Shown one piece after another: positions 1 through 11,790 of a stretch of 64,000 nucleotides of DNA. How positions within the stretch are numbered: position 1 is the stretch's first letter; every line of letters starts with the position of its first letter. The position numbers were made by a program, and so were the translations under genes. The stretch lies in assembly GCA_907163375.1 (NCBI GenBank), contig CAJQUW010000594.1, positions 35,147-99,146 on the forward strand. The letters are read 5' to 3'. The stretch is from Prostheceraeus crozeri (lineage: Eukaryota; Platyhelminthes; Polycladida; Euryleptidae). Under the pieces are notes generated by a model, which saw only the letters and a program-made list of their open reading frames with translations, did not search any database and was not told the origin of the DNA.

Positions 1-59
1 TAATGTTAAATCAGTTTTGTACTTAGTGTATTGCTTTTTCTTATTTTTGTTACTTTTGT

Positions 60-660
60 CTACGAGAAAATCCTTATCACTGAAGCCGTTATTGCGACAA
101 TTATTTTTGAAAGTCTCAATAGCAATTTTACTTTCTCCGGATCGCTATATCTTTCTTCCACATAATTAATGCTGTTTGCGATATAATTTCGCTTTACATG
201 ATTTGTCAAGTGACTACTTTTATTTAAGTAAATTCCCGAGTGTTGCTCCTTAATGTACCAGCCATACGAAACTGCATTGTGTTTTACCTCAAAACTGATA
301 TCCAAAAGTTTAAAACTTTATCTGGGATCTCTATAAACTGGATGTCATTACGATCTCCATTAAACACTTCCAAAAATCTTTTATAAAGAATCAAAATATT
401 TGGGTAAAATGGGCCCACAATTATGTCATCAATGTGCCTGGCATATATACGAGGGTTCAGATCAAAACTCTCACGCAAAGTTTTTAGGGCTTTTTGCTCT
501 ATAAACGATATGAAAATGATGGAAAAATGTGGGCTATAATGTGCTCCCATAGGGTAACCTTTCTCTTGAATATAATGCTTGCTACTATATTCTATTTCGT
601 AGTTGTACGAGACAAACGATAAAATCTTTTTGACGGCATCTAGAGTCAATCTAGAGACGA
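60..660 (-). pseudogene. Reverse transcriptase fragment, Penelope-like
   Basis: Two minus-strand reading frames (60-305 and 284-649) together resemble the palm of a Penelope-type reverse transcriptase. The first-read part has a G-x-P-M-G-A-x-x-S-P segment, then R-x-Y-A-R-H-I-D-D-I around 430-460, equivalent to the catalytic (Y/x)xDD motif. The later part reads as the fingers/thumb continuation (L-D-I-S-F...Y-L-N-K-S-S-H). A frameshift near 300 separates the two parts and no start or other domain is present, so this is a dead 5'- and 3'-truncated copy. Assignment to Penelope rather than another RT class rests on motif style only. Confidence 0.55.
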
Positions 661-744
661 CCTGTCTAATTCTGTGGCTTCAACAGATCATATGATGAAC
701 GGATATGTGTTGTCATATAAATAATATAATTATATAAATATTGT

Positions 745-1200
745 CGCTAGTTCTTCTGTTTGACTAGAAAGGAAACATTGGAACATATAACGTTAATGAA
801 ATGGCACAATCTGCTGACATAATGCCATAGGAATCGAACAATGAGCAGACAGTTCAACATTAAACACGACGAAATTGTACAAAGTTTCAGTGACTGTTGT
901 TATCAACCGGATCACACAGCAAGGAAACACAGACGATGTCAAGTTCTACAGAGAAGTTTGTGAACGTTTTTTCGTGCGCCTGCTAACTTTTTTTAAAATG
1001 ATTGGAGGACCCAAGATTATCGAGAAAACGTTTGCGCAATGATCTGAATTCTTCGAATCTGAAAGTGTCGTGGCGATCGGAGCATTTTGAAGGAATTCAC
1101 AGCAATCCGCAAGTGACGCACGACTATTTTTCCTATCTCTGCAAGGAATTAAAAATGTCTGTTTGCCCACTTATTAAGTTCCTGCATGTGCCATCTGTTG
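745..1200. repeat. Interspersed repeat family A, copy 1
   Basis: This block shares long near-identical stretches with 8008-8330 (for example the segment ending in 'ttttttcgtgcgcctgcta') and with 24428-24660 (the part beginning 'atgatcggaagg' and running through 'tttgcccactta'). Each copy is truncated differently. No open frame in it looks coding and I cannot assign it to a known superfamily. Confidence 0.6.
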
Positions 1201-2568
1201 AATCAGTTTGCACTTCTAGCAAAGTGACACGGTTAAACAATCTAATTCTGTTCGATTGCTATGGTATTATGTCAGCAGATTCCAATGTCATTCCAATGCT
1301 TCCTTTATTATCTTCCGTATTATCTCTGCTTGCACAATATTTGAAATACAGCTCGACATCAGACTCCGATATTGTTGTTGTGCATAAATAGATCATTTTC
1401 AGTATGGAAAGAAAATGTCTGGCAAATTCATTGCTGTCCTACTTCTTACATTCAAAGAAAACTCGATGAGTAGGCTATCATTCTCGATAAAAAGGAAACT
1501 TTCAAACAACAAAACTCGTGAACTCTATTGTGTATTACTAATTTCGTAACAATGTATCTAAATTGATAGGAAGTTGCATTTTCTGGGAATCTTTCCGGAT
1601 AGTTGAACGGCTGATGGTATATTTTGAGGGGAATGTGAATTTCCAGACGAAACACTCATTTTTGGAGAATGAATGCCCACAATGGCTGTTTTGTTTACAA
1701 ATCTTTGAGTAAATTCGTCATTCGTCATCAAAATATTTTGAAATAGTCAAATTTTCAATCACATTGCGTTGTTCTATCAATTCTTTGAAGATAAGTTTTC
1801 CAACAGTATCCATCTCAAATGTACAAGGATGTAATCCTTTCAAACTCTTATTATGTGGGCGTCTCCAAGAGATTATCAACATGCCCGATTAGCGAAGTTC
1901 AAGAGAACACAAATATTTATAGATTCTGTAAGTAAAGTTTCATGTAATATAGTATAACAGTGGCACAAAAATCGCACACAGTTTCTCTTACAACTTGTCA
2001 ACGGCTGTATCATTGGGCTAGACATATTCTCAAAACAGATGGATTATATTCAATGAGCGGACGAGCATGAATAATAAACATCTGCAGTCGAAGTGTGTGA
2101 GAGAGCGAAAATACGCCTTCGCCAATTATCTGTCCGTCAGCTTGCCGCTGCAGATTCGACTCGAATAGCGCTATGAATCTTATGATCTTGTATGGTGTTT
2201 GTGTACTTTAACGGTCATAAGTAGGGCAATTTTTTATGGCATGTCATATTTAGTCATGTTGTCTGTGTCTGATCATAATTAGTCACATTTTTGTCATTTT
2301 TTTTAGATAAATCGCTTGATTTGTTGTAAATTGAACTCCAACTTTTTGCCTGAAAATAGAAACATGCGTTTTATTGTATTTCAAGATTATTGCAATTTAA
2401 GATTTTTAGGACATATTTTGGTGCATTGAGTTTTTTGGTTCATTAAGTTTTTAAGGTCACATTTTTTCTAGTTTTAGGTCATAAAAGAATGGCCCGAGTC
2501 ATAAGGAAAATGGTGGGAGAAGTTTGAGAAAGAACTGTTGACCTTATTTGAATAAAGTTTGCATGTCC
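1201..2568. other. Gene-free stretch
   Basis: I see only AT-rich sequence with short unrelated open frames. There are no promoter-gene pairs, no RNA gene and no clear repeat ends. Confidence 0.5.
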
Positions 2569-2890
2569 TTACTCCGTACATCGCAAGGATTCTGAAGGTT
2601 GCTCCGAGGGTTGATTCAGGAGGACCAGGGAAAGCGGAATTTTGTTACCTCTGCCGAAGCTTCGCAGGCAGTGGCCAATCAGACGTTGACGACGTTGCCA
2701 CAAGGTGACACTCAGAGGGGCAACACCAGTTCGCGCCAATAGCACTTTATTCGAGATTTTCTGCGGGTAGTGTATGCCCAGAGCGTTGCGGAGGAGAGAC
2801 CTATGAGGAGCATCCATGACCTGCCTTCTTGTGTCGGTAGCTGGAACTGCTTCTAAACCGTAGAGGAGTATGGGTTCTACGATGGAAGCA
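2569..2890 (-). pseudogene. LINE reverse-transcriptase C-terminal fragment
   Basis: The minus strand reads I-L-L-Y-G-L-E-A-V-P..., then H-R-S-L-L-R-x-x-L-G-I, then K-I-S-N-x-x-L-x-x-R-T-G...P-L-S and R-R-x-R-L-I-G-H-x-L-R. These are the conserved C-terminal motifs that follow the RT domain in many non-LTR retrotransposons ('RR-x-x-x-GH-x-x-R'). Endonuclease and catalytic RT parts are absent, so this is a 3' remnant. Confidence 0.65.
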
Positions 2891-5887
2891 ATATCAAAAT
2901 GAAGTTTTGCTGTCTGTTCATAGAAAAATGATCATACAAGTGATTTGCATTTCAGGGCCTACTGTGAATAATAGATATGAAACATTGATGGGAAGTTCCA
3001 CGTAAGCATCAACCTCGAAGTTGAAAATCTTAGCTGAGATTTCGATGATTTTGTTCATCAATTGCATTGTATGTCAACAAATACCCAAAATCTTTAGAAA
3101 TTGATAATGAACTGAATCTACAAACACTTTACAAACACTGTATTTGAAATTAGAAGAAATTTTGGCATTGTAGTAAAGATTCTGCCACAATTGTAAATAA
3201 ACAAAATATACAGAGTGGCAAATAAGTTATTATATACCTAATGTTGAAGTCTGCTGACAAGATATATTGAGTCTTATACGAAGAGAGTCTTTCACGGATC
3301 CAGTGGCATCAAACTTGTCTCTAATTTGATAGATGATAGCTTTAGTAGGAGGGGCGGAGAGATGAAAGCCTTGTCACTTTTCAATTACTCTCGTGGTATT
3401 CCAGTACATTTTCAAAATGAAAACTCGTAATTGGTTCTTCTAGAGACAATTTGCGAGGCATAGATTGTACATCAACAGTAAATTGCTACAATTAGATACA
3501 AGGATCTTCTTATTTCAAAAGTATGATCGATAGCTACATTGGACTTATTGACATCATGTCGCCACCCACATACTTGATTCAATAAACAAAGATATCTTCA
3601 AATTTCACCAATATGATCGATAGCTACATTTCAGATTGGATGTAATCTTAGATGTCATTGATGTTTTTCTTTAACGTTAATCCACTCCATTTGAAGTATG
3701 GGCATTTAAAATTAATCTTCAAATATTTTACATTTTTCAAATAATCATTCAATATATTTTCAGGTCGTGAAGTTTCAGTCTGCGTATCTCATAAGAATGT
3801 CATCTGAAAATGGTGATGAAGTTGTGAGATAGATTTGTAATTCAACAATGGATTGATTACCGGTTGATAGAGGTAGATGGAGGATGCTAGCGATGATCAA
3901 TTCATTTCCATCTGTATTAGGCCCAGTACAGAATCCATCATTTCATTCACTAAAAGGACTTTGAGCTTCATTCCAAGCGTTTATATTATCTGTCAGTTGA
4001 AAGGTGGAGTGTGTTTCCTCTTCCTCCTTGTATTCTCTCACTGCCTAATCCGTTTCGACAATTCTCTTGTGAAAACAGGAATATTCAGCATTGATGGTAA
4101 TGAAAAAAAGTAGCGAATCAAGTTTCACCATTGAGAATCTCTTGCTCAGCCTAGATCTGAAAAAATAGAGATAATGCAGACTATCCTGTCCCAAGGAGTA
4201 ACTTTCCTTACTTGTTTCCTGATTGTTCTACAGTTTGCATGTATTTAAAGAAGGATATTTGCACCAAGGTAAGTATACAATGGAAGTATGGAATCAATGG
4301 GTGATTTGTGGCGACCATAGAAATTGACATTACTATAGAAAGTCTACGTCTATGGTGGCGACAGCCATGATATTTCTTTTTAGTCAGCGCAAGCGTTTTA
4401 CTTTATATCGCTATTGACAACAGAATATATAGTATTGAAATATGTAATGGAAGCATAGAAGTAGATAATAGTCCACTAGAATGGAAGTTTGATATCTTGC
4501 CTATGTACAATGATGGCACATGGAAAAATCGATGGTCTGCAGATCAGCTTCGATCTAATGCATTGTATCATAGTCAAACTATTTGTCAAATTAGTTGTAG
4601 AAGTGGGTGACAGCAAATTACAGGATTTTATTGAAGAGAATTTTAAGTGAAATGGTGGCATTTTTAATATTATGAAATAGCCCACTATTCTAATGGTTAA
4701 TATGCTGTTTCTAAACGTAGCAGTCATTGATATCCATTATCCATTTTTTCAATACTGGAAAACGATTTAAAGTTTGTTTCACAGAGCCATGATTGTGAGT
4801 GGTCAGTGGACTGGTTATGAGAATATCTCAAGAATTCACAGATAAAAATTCTTAATTATTGGTTAATTTCTCCTTGAAGCGGTAAAGAAACCTAGCGCTT
4901 CTCTGGAATAAACACACTGAAAGCTGCTTTAGCTACAATCATCACTCAGATACATCAAATGTCGCTGGAACTTTTCAATTATTCATTGAATGTGATTCAA
5001 CACACGTGATATAGTGAGATGATATTTTGGAAGCTGACATTTGAAAGCATGCAAAGATTTAGAAAATTGTTCGAATATAATGAACAGGGAAGCCCCATAA
5101 AGTAAAATGAATACTCTAAGCTTTATTGGCCTCTGATTACAAGCTGGAGCAATGAATATTCTATAAACCGACATTACAAGTTATTTATCTATCTAATTAT
5201 ACTCTTGATAGATTATAGGAGCGATATTTCAAAATGATGAGCGTATAGAACGTTTTAAAGGATTTCTTTCTTTGTCATCCTGTCGCCGCAGTATTTTGTA
5301 AATTCTTTATTGCTTTTGTGTACATGGTCTTTGGACAAGGACCAACAATCCACATCACAAATTGGCTTGATAAATATAAATGCCAATCAGAAAACAAGGA
5401 AACCAGCTCGTGTAATTTGCATTTTGCCCCAACTAAGTCCCCCCCCCCCCCCGGCGTGTGTAATAATTTTCATGCAATTTCCATTCTAGAACTTTCTATG
5501 GCACTGTTAATTTCTATGAATGGAGGGGAATGAATAGCTATGTCAAACGCTTTATTTCAATTGATTCCAGCGAAGGCATTAATCATGAAAAGTGACTATT
5601 GACTGCCAGAGTAAGGTATCAAGAGAATTGAATAAGGATTACCTATCAAATGATGGAGATGAACTATCTGTTGAACTATTTCTTCATCGAGCTCAAGAAA
5701 CATTGGCGATCAGTATCCACTACCCACATGAAAAACTATTCTGTTTTCTGTAACTTAATAATATCTTAACCTAGCGAAAGGACAATGAGTGAAAGGTATC
5801 AACTTGAATTGACGACCACTTCAACAGCACAAAGTAAGTTTTGATCACATTTAGTCGTGCCATACAGATAATATCTAAACTGTAAAC
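2891..5887. other. Gene-free stretch with dispersed repeat pieces
   Basis: No credible gene. The part around 4284-4450 is shared in pieces with 52308-52350 and 53201-53275 (same 'gcgacag-ctatgatatttc' and 'tgacaacagaa' landmarks). 5525-5560 matches 53275-53310. A 14-base poly-C run lies at about 5440. The rest is AT-rich sequence with no recognisable features. Confidence 0.45.
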
Positions 5888-5889
5888 TA

Positions 5890-6640
5890 CGAGGGGCGTA
5901 CCAAAAGTTCGTGGCGTTTGATTACTGTGGTTTTAATTCAATTTTTTTCTTTAATCATTGATCGTTGTCATGTTGTATCAATCATGTGCATTGCCTGTGA
6001 GGTATTGTCAGTTGATCGATAACCCATAGAGACACGAACTGAAGCCGGTAACTAGTGAAGCAATTTTACTTTTGTCAGCATGACGGACTTCACAAATCGT
6101 AACTGGAGATCTTGTCTGCTCTTTGTGTCCAAGGAACGGGAAGCACCAACCCGATCGGCTGAGCGTCTGAAAACAGTCTTCGAGACAGTGCTCCTGCAAG
6201 AGCGACCATCAAGCAAATGCTTCCAGAGGAACAGAAGTCATTGGTAGACGGTGAGCGCTGTGGTCATCCATCCACTCAAGCCAGCGAAGGAAATGAAGAT
6301 TTGGTTTGGCAGCTTATCCAGTCTGACAGACGCTCAACATTTGATGAACTGGAGGAAAAGTCTGGCCAGCTGTCGCATGGGACTCTTGAGCGTATCTTCC
6401 ATGACCGCCTTGAGTTGTCCAAGGTTTCGGCTCGTTGGGTGCCAAGGCTGCTGACTGCAGAACAGAAAGGCGCTTGGGTCATCAACTCCTCTATTGTTCT
6501 TGGTCTTCTGGAAGACCATGACGAAAAGTTTTGCAGGAGAGTCATCACGGTTGATGGAACTCCGCTGCCAAACTTCATGCCATTATTGAGACGAAAAGGA
6601 AAATGAATGCAATGGATGATCGAGGTGAGCAGCATCCTTC
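5890..6640 (+). pseudogene. Truncated mariner-family transposon
   Basis: A mariner-type terminal sequence (cgaggggcgtaccaaaagtt) begins right after a TA at 5888. About 190 bp later come degraded transposase frames. Around 6245-6600 the plus strand reads D-G-E-R-C-G-H-P-S-T..., then a helix-turn-helix-like S-x-G-T-L-E-R-I, then W-V-P-R-L-L-T-x-E-Q-K, the classic mariner linker. The site of the first catalytic Asp is changed (V-I-T-V-D-G-T where T-G-D-E-T is expected), then similarity stops. There is a frameshift near the N-terminus and no right terminal repeat, so it is inactive. Confidence 0.7.
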
Positions 6641-6779
6641 GTGCTTCCTAGTTGTTATTTTCCCTATTTTTAACTTATATTTTATACTGGTATTTTTGAT
6701 AAGTTATAGTTATATTGTTTCATGTTCATGTGTAGGCTTAAAAGCCAATATCTTTAAATATAGTTGTATTTTTGATACA

Positions 6780-8007
6780 CAGATGAAGGTCCATTTCTAT
6801 GGTTAGTAGAATATTGATGCAAGGTTGATAGTTGACTTGACATAGAAATTGATTGATCTTAGTTTAAAAAGATGGCGGATTCGTCGCCACTAAAAATAGC
6901 ATTAGAGTAATGGAAAGTTTCGACACTTGATATATTTAAACACTTCGGCTTTGAAACATATATTGTCTTTTGGCCGGAGAAATATATAGTGGGAATTTTA
7001 AGTAGATACCAGGGCAATTCATAGTGGGTTACATATAAACACTTTGACTTGCACTTTATTCGATCTATTTTCGAGCATGCTTCTCTCTGCTTCGTGGTCC
7101 GCCTCGCTGATATTTTTAATGCTGTCAATTAACGACCGTACAATGTCAATGCACCTTGTGATTGTCCCGTGGCAATTGCTACTGTTGGTCGGCAGACACA
7201 TAGTTTCCGTCTCTTTCTGGAAATTGCAGCAAGACGAAACCATCACCTGCATGGTTTAATACATAACCGAATGCCAAGGGCTACAAAGCTGTATTCTGAG
7301 ATCATACTCGCACTTTTATGAGATACACGTCTTTCATCACATACATCCTCCGCTTAGCCAATGCTTCGTGAGATGATTTTATTACTATTCTTTGATATTT
7401 ACTTTTGTCACTTTAAATGCAGATCATGAAAGTTTGTACATTGGGTAAAAGCTAACTGTCTGTATGATTTCTATTCTGTTGTCAATATACTACCAGAAAT
7501 TCATTGATAACAACTTTATGACGTTCTGAACAGGAAAGATGTCAGCACCGCCCTTCTTCCCATATGAAATTGTCTAAACTTAGAATGAGAAGATAACAGA
7601 ATAGACACATCTCCATAGAAACTGGAAAAAGTAGACAGTCTCGCCCATGTGCAGCCTACACACGAAGTACTTTTTATGTACTTGTATCAAACTGACTCAG
7701 GTTAGTTAGAATACTGTGAAAGTGTACCTCACAAAATTACATCCTTCCGATTATGTATATTTTTAGTCAGTACAAAGCAGTTGTCACATTTGCAATCCAA
7801 GAAGACGAGAATTTATCTTTCGATTCCAATGTTATGGGCGTGAGGTAAAAATTCTCCTCAGACAGTGAGAGAGCATTCACTTTCAGGACAATTTCAAGGC
7901 GTTGGAAGAATTAAGTGTGTTTGAGATACAATGAGCACCTGAGACTTCTCCAACCCCCATAGTCTGTTACAGAGTGCTGCAACCACAGAATTAGACATGT
8001 CGTCTGT
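6780..8007. other. Gene-free stretch
   Basis: 6780-6830 matches 53353-53395, so the mariner relic upstream seems to sit inside an older copy of that repeat. Otherwise I see no gene or RNA signal here. Confidence 0.4.
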
Positions 8008-8330
8008 TCTTCTGTTTGACTAGAAAGGAAACATAGGAACATGTAGCGCTAATGAAATGGCACAATCTCCTGAATAAATACCATAGCAATCGAACAATGA
8101 GCAGCCAGTTCAACATAAACACGCCAAATTGTGAGAAGTTTCAGTGACTGTTATCAACCGGATCACACAGCAAAGAGACACAGACGATGTCAAGTTCTAC
8201 AGAGAAGTTTGTGAACGTTTTTTCGTGCGCCTGCTAACTTTTTTTGATAATGATCGGAAGGACCAACATTATCGAGAAAACTTTTGAGCAATGATCTGAA
8301 TTCTTCGAGTCTGAAGGAATCGTAAATTTA
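8008..8330. repeat. Interspersed repeat family A, copy 2
   Basis: Closely matches 745-1060 along its length with small indels. The sequence diverges after about 8330, where copy 1 continues into a segment shared with copy 3. Confidence 0.6.
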
Positions 8331-9660
8331 GCATGTAAAGTATATGCATTGTATGTATTTGTAGATTCTCTTGTAATAAATCTTAAAATTGCGTTGGTCT
8401 TTACTGGATGCCTTCTACAATTATTATTTGTGTACAATTTCTGTTTTTATTTTCTTTACAATATTTATTCTTGCATGCGTGACAGCTCAACATTGACACT
8501 TCAAACAAATCTTGCATGAAATGATTTTTTCACTAAAAAAGTATTCAAACCTAGCTCGGATCTTAGCCCAAGATCAATGTTGGTCTTGAATCGAGGAGTC
8601 CAAACTCAAGATACTACATTGTTTTACACCCAACCTTGTGTAGTGTTTCATAATGCAGCTACAAGTTTCTGCACTTTCTGCCTCTGCGGTTCTCAAAGTC
8701 GCAGGTCTGAAGCGTCGACTTTACAAAGATCAAACCATGACGCATTACTGAAACTCTCCTTGAAAATGAAGCAATTTACATTTGATTTTACATTTGATCT
8801 ATTGCAGGTGTCATCACATACTTGCCCAGTGTCCTTAACCCGCCAACTTCCAACACCTAGCTAAAAGTAAAATAAATCACCTAGCGTTGGATGTTTCGGT
8901 CATCAATGCGGTATTTTGTAATTTTGTAATTTACTGTTAACTTTTACACTTACCTTGTCACTTTTCCACTTCAACCGAGACATTCTGCTATCAAATTTTA
9001 AGTTCTCTATCACATGGCTGTCATTACAATTGAGACAATAAATCACTTCTGTGGCACCAAAGTATTTCACAGCATTTCTAATGTTTCTCCAGCCTGACCG
9101 CAACATGTTTTAGTGAAATACTTGCAAAGGAAATCATTCATGCCATCATTCACCTCACATTCTGGAAAAGCGCAATAACTGATGCATGTCTTTCAAGATG
9201 ACCCATATACACGTATTCTGTGAAGGAGGAATTATGTAGATAAGCAGATGTGAAAGCTAATAATGAAATTGATAACTAAAATGAGCAAACAATGGATTTA
9301 TACAAAAAATAATAAAGAGATAGCAAATAAACATAGGCGCGGGAACAACCGGGGCAGCTGTGGCTTGAGCACCCCGAAGAGCCCCCAAGGATACGACAGA
9401 AATGTGTTCGATTATACGCTAGTGTTTAATATGATGAATAGATTTCTTCACAACTCATAAACGGGAGGTATTAAAGGAGACAAAACAAATTTGATCAAAT
9501 AGCTTGTAGTTCCGGTTCACATCTCTCAATCGTTTTAACATCTTTCCTTCATTCGATCTCATTTTCGTACATTTTTATCTCATACAAATTGTAAAGGAAT
9601 CAGTAATATGAAAAGTCTAAGTTATGTATTAGTGAATATTTTGATACATCGGTGAATCCC
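8331..9660. other. Gene-free stretch
   Basis: AT-rich sequence with short open frames only. No motif or repeat boundary that I can support. Confidence 0.45.
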
Positions 9661-9664
9661 TTAA

Positions 9665-10611
9665 CCCTCAGAGACCTGAGGAGGGTCCAATGGACCCCTT
9701 TAACATATTCTTAGTTTACCTGCTTAAATCGATATCAAATCATCAGGGAAGTTGATTTTAAGTAAAACAATGATGTATGCGTGTAGCAGGTCGGTATAGC
9801 GAATCCCTTGAGTGACTTTCAGCCTTCTCAGTAAACACGTGCGAAAATATGGTGTTTTTGTAAGTCAACCACATTTAGTACAGCATCATTCGTACTAGGA
9901 GGCGGCTTTACGATATTTTGTGTCAGCATAAAGCCTCAGATAGTTGATTTTGATGAAATTGATTTAATCCATGCAGCTAATCCTTTCCATTTGTACATTC
10001 CTTCAAATTTATCCAAAGCTATCAGAAATAGACCTAAAATGAGTCAAAATTGCTGTACTTCTAGAACCAAAAACAGCTGTGGAGATCTCAAACTTATCAT
10101 TACTGCTGTGAAAAGTTTGTCATCAATCAGTTTTTGGTGCTCAACTATGAATATAATGATAGCTTTCATTTCGGACATCGATTTATGTCGAGTTGTTGGT
10201 ATAGGCCAACCAGTCACGCGAGATCATGTGTGAGAGCAAAATATTCACATTTTGCGATCTTCCAACACATTGCACATCTACGAGCATGATGCAAACAATG
10301 TATAAATGACTTTCACTCTTTATACACCATCGTGGACATGTTCGAACATTTTTCATCTACATGTAATTACAAAAATTTTGTGATGGAATTTCTACACCCT
10401 CTGAGACCTGAGGGGGGTCCAGTGGACCCCCTTGGCCTATCTGGCATACTTCTACTGATTCAATTGAAATGAAATAACACATGCAGATTCACTGTCAGAA
10501 ATGATGATTTTGTATGGGCTTGAGTGGTTGATATATCGTCAGCGTAAAAAATGAAACAGAAAAATGTGGCTCCGGGGTCCACTGGACCCCCCCCCCTCAG
10601 GTCTCTGAGGG
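9665..10611. mobile_element. TTAA-flanked composite MITE (piggyBac-like)
   Basis: The element starts with ccctcagagacctgagg and ends with the exact inverse, cctcaggtctctgaggg, and is bounded by TTAA on both sides (9661-9664 and 10612-10615). TTAA duplication plus a CCC start is the hallmark of piggyBac-type elements. The right 216 bp (10396-10611) is an inverted copy of the shorter MITE at 55694-55931. Near the ends a ggtccAgtggacc palindrome recurs. It encodes no transposase and must move in trans, if at all. Confidence 0.7.
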
Positions 10612-10615
10612 TTAA

Positions 10616-11511
10616 ACATGATGTATTATGGAAGGATCAGGCCACCTCTCAACTCCTGGAACGCATCTGAGCAGAGAATTTTGTTCCCGCAGCACTGCAA
10701 ATAAAACTTGATAGTCTATGAAGAGTCTGCAAAACAGAATGTCGCATTTTCTTTCATTAACTTGCTGTGTAGTTCATTCACAACATTAGTTTATCCACTA
10801 TGATGGGGAAACTCCGCTGCTACCAAAGAACAATCGACTTTCTTCATGACGGTCTGTAAACTCCGCACAGGACGTCCCGATTCAACTCACCTCTTCATCA
10901 TTATACCTATTCATCACTTCTTCATCATTCCGAGTTTGGCACACTTAATAACGCAATGATTTTGCATTCATTTAATAATTCAAAATGAGTTTTGTCATTT
11001 TTATGATTATGACTGCACTTCCAGGGCAGAATTGTCCATAATCAGGCAGAAATGTGATATTCCTCGTAGCCGCTAGCTTGACCGATTTACTCTTAAAAAT
11101 AATGAAAAGGTCATGACAGCCGATGTTATTGTCGCAGATCAACAAACAGACTTTCCTGACCACAAAATGAAATTCACAGAATGAGCTTTAGGTACAATAC
11201 GGTTTCAGTAATTTGATTCTTCTTGAAATCAAGCAACATTGCCTATAGATGGGTGTCTGACCGAGCAGTTGAAATGACCTTCAACAAACAGCTATTGTCC
11301 ATTCTAGTGACTAACTCACGCAAAGTGAAAAGTGGGATTTGGATGGATTAATCAGTCAGTTGACATATATGCTGGAGCAATGGGACTTCTATTGAAAAGA
11401 TATTGAAACACTTCTTCGGAGCTCATAATTACCGTTGATTTGTTACGGCAAGTAATTTGGTAATTGATAAATATATCAAATCTCAACAGATGTAACCACC
11501 ACCATTTAACA
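10616..11511. other. Gene-free stretch
   Basis: No feature identified beyond AT-rich sequence. Confidence 0.4.
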
Positions 11512-11790
11512 TGTAATGAGTAGCGCCTGTGTGAAGGCCTCAATCCCTCAATCTCGGATGTGGTATTAAGTGATTGTAGAATGCAGTCCGCCTCCACGTG
11601 CATGCGTTAAAGCAGTGTCTTCCTGGCTAATTCACGCTCTCAACAGATGGTCCGGTGGCCTTGTGGTTAGAGGGTATGCTTTCACGTCCTGTAGCTCCAA
11701 CGTCGCTGGTTCAAACCTACCCACGACTGATGGGGCCCAACAGGCCGAAACATGTCTCGTGGTGGCTACACCTGTTGAGATTTGATAGCG
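11512..11790 (+). repeat. tRNA-derived SINE, copy 1
   Basis: Contains an RNA polymerase III A-box-like segment (TGGCCTTGTGG, 11656-11666) and a B-box-like segment (GGTTCAAACC, 11708-11717) at tRNA-like spacing. The same unit with about 140 bp of shared upstream sequence recurs at 54760-54965. The cloverleaf is imperfect and embedded in a longer repeat, so this is a SINE head and not a tRNA gene. Confidence 0.65.

Noticed and set aside
1002-1391. 129-aa plus-strand frame in repeat family A
   Set aside because: The frame is not open in the other copies and has no recognised motif.
11650-11720. A possible tRNA gene
   Set aside because: A and B boxes are present but the arms do not pair well and the sequence recurs inside a longer repeat, so it is a SINE.
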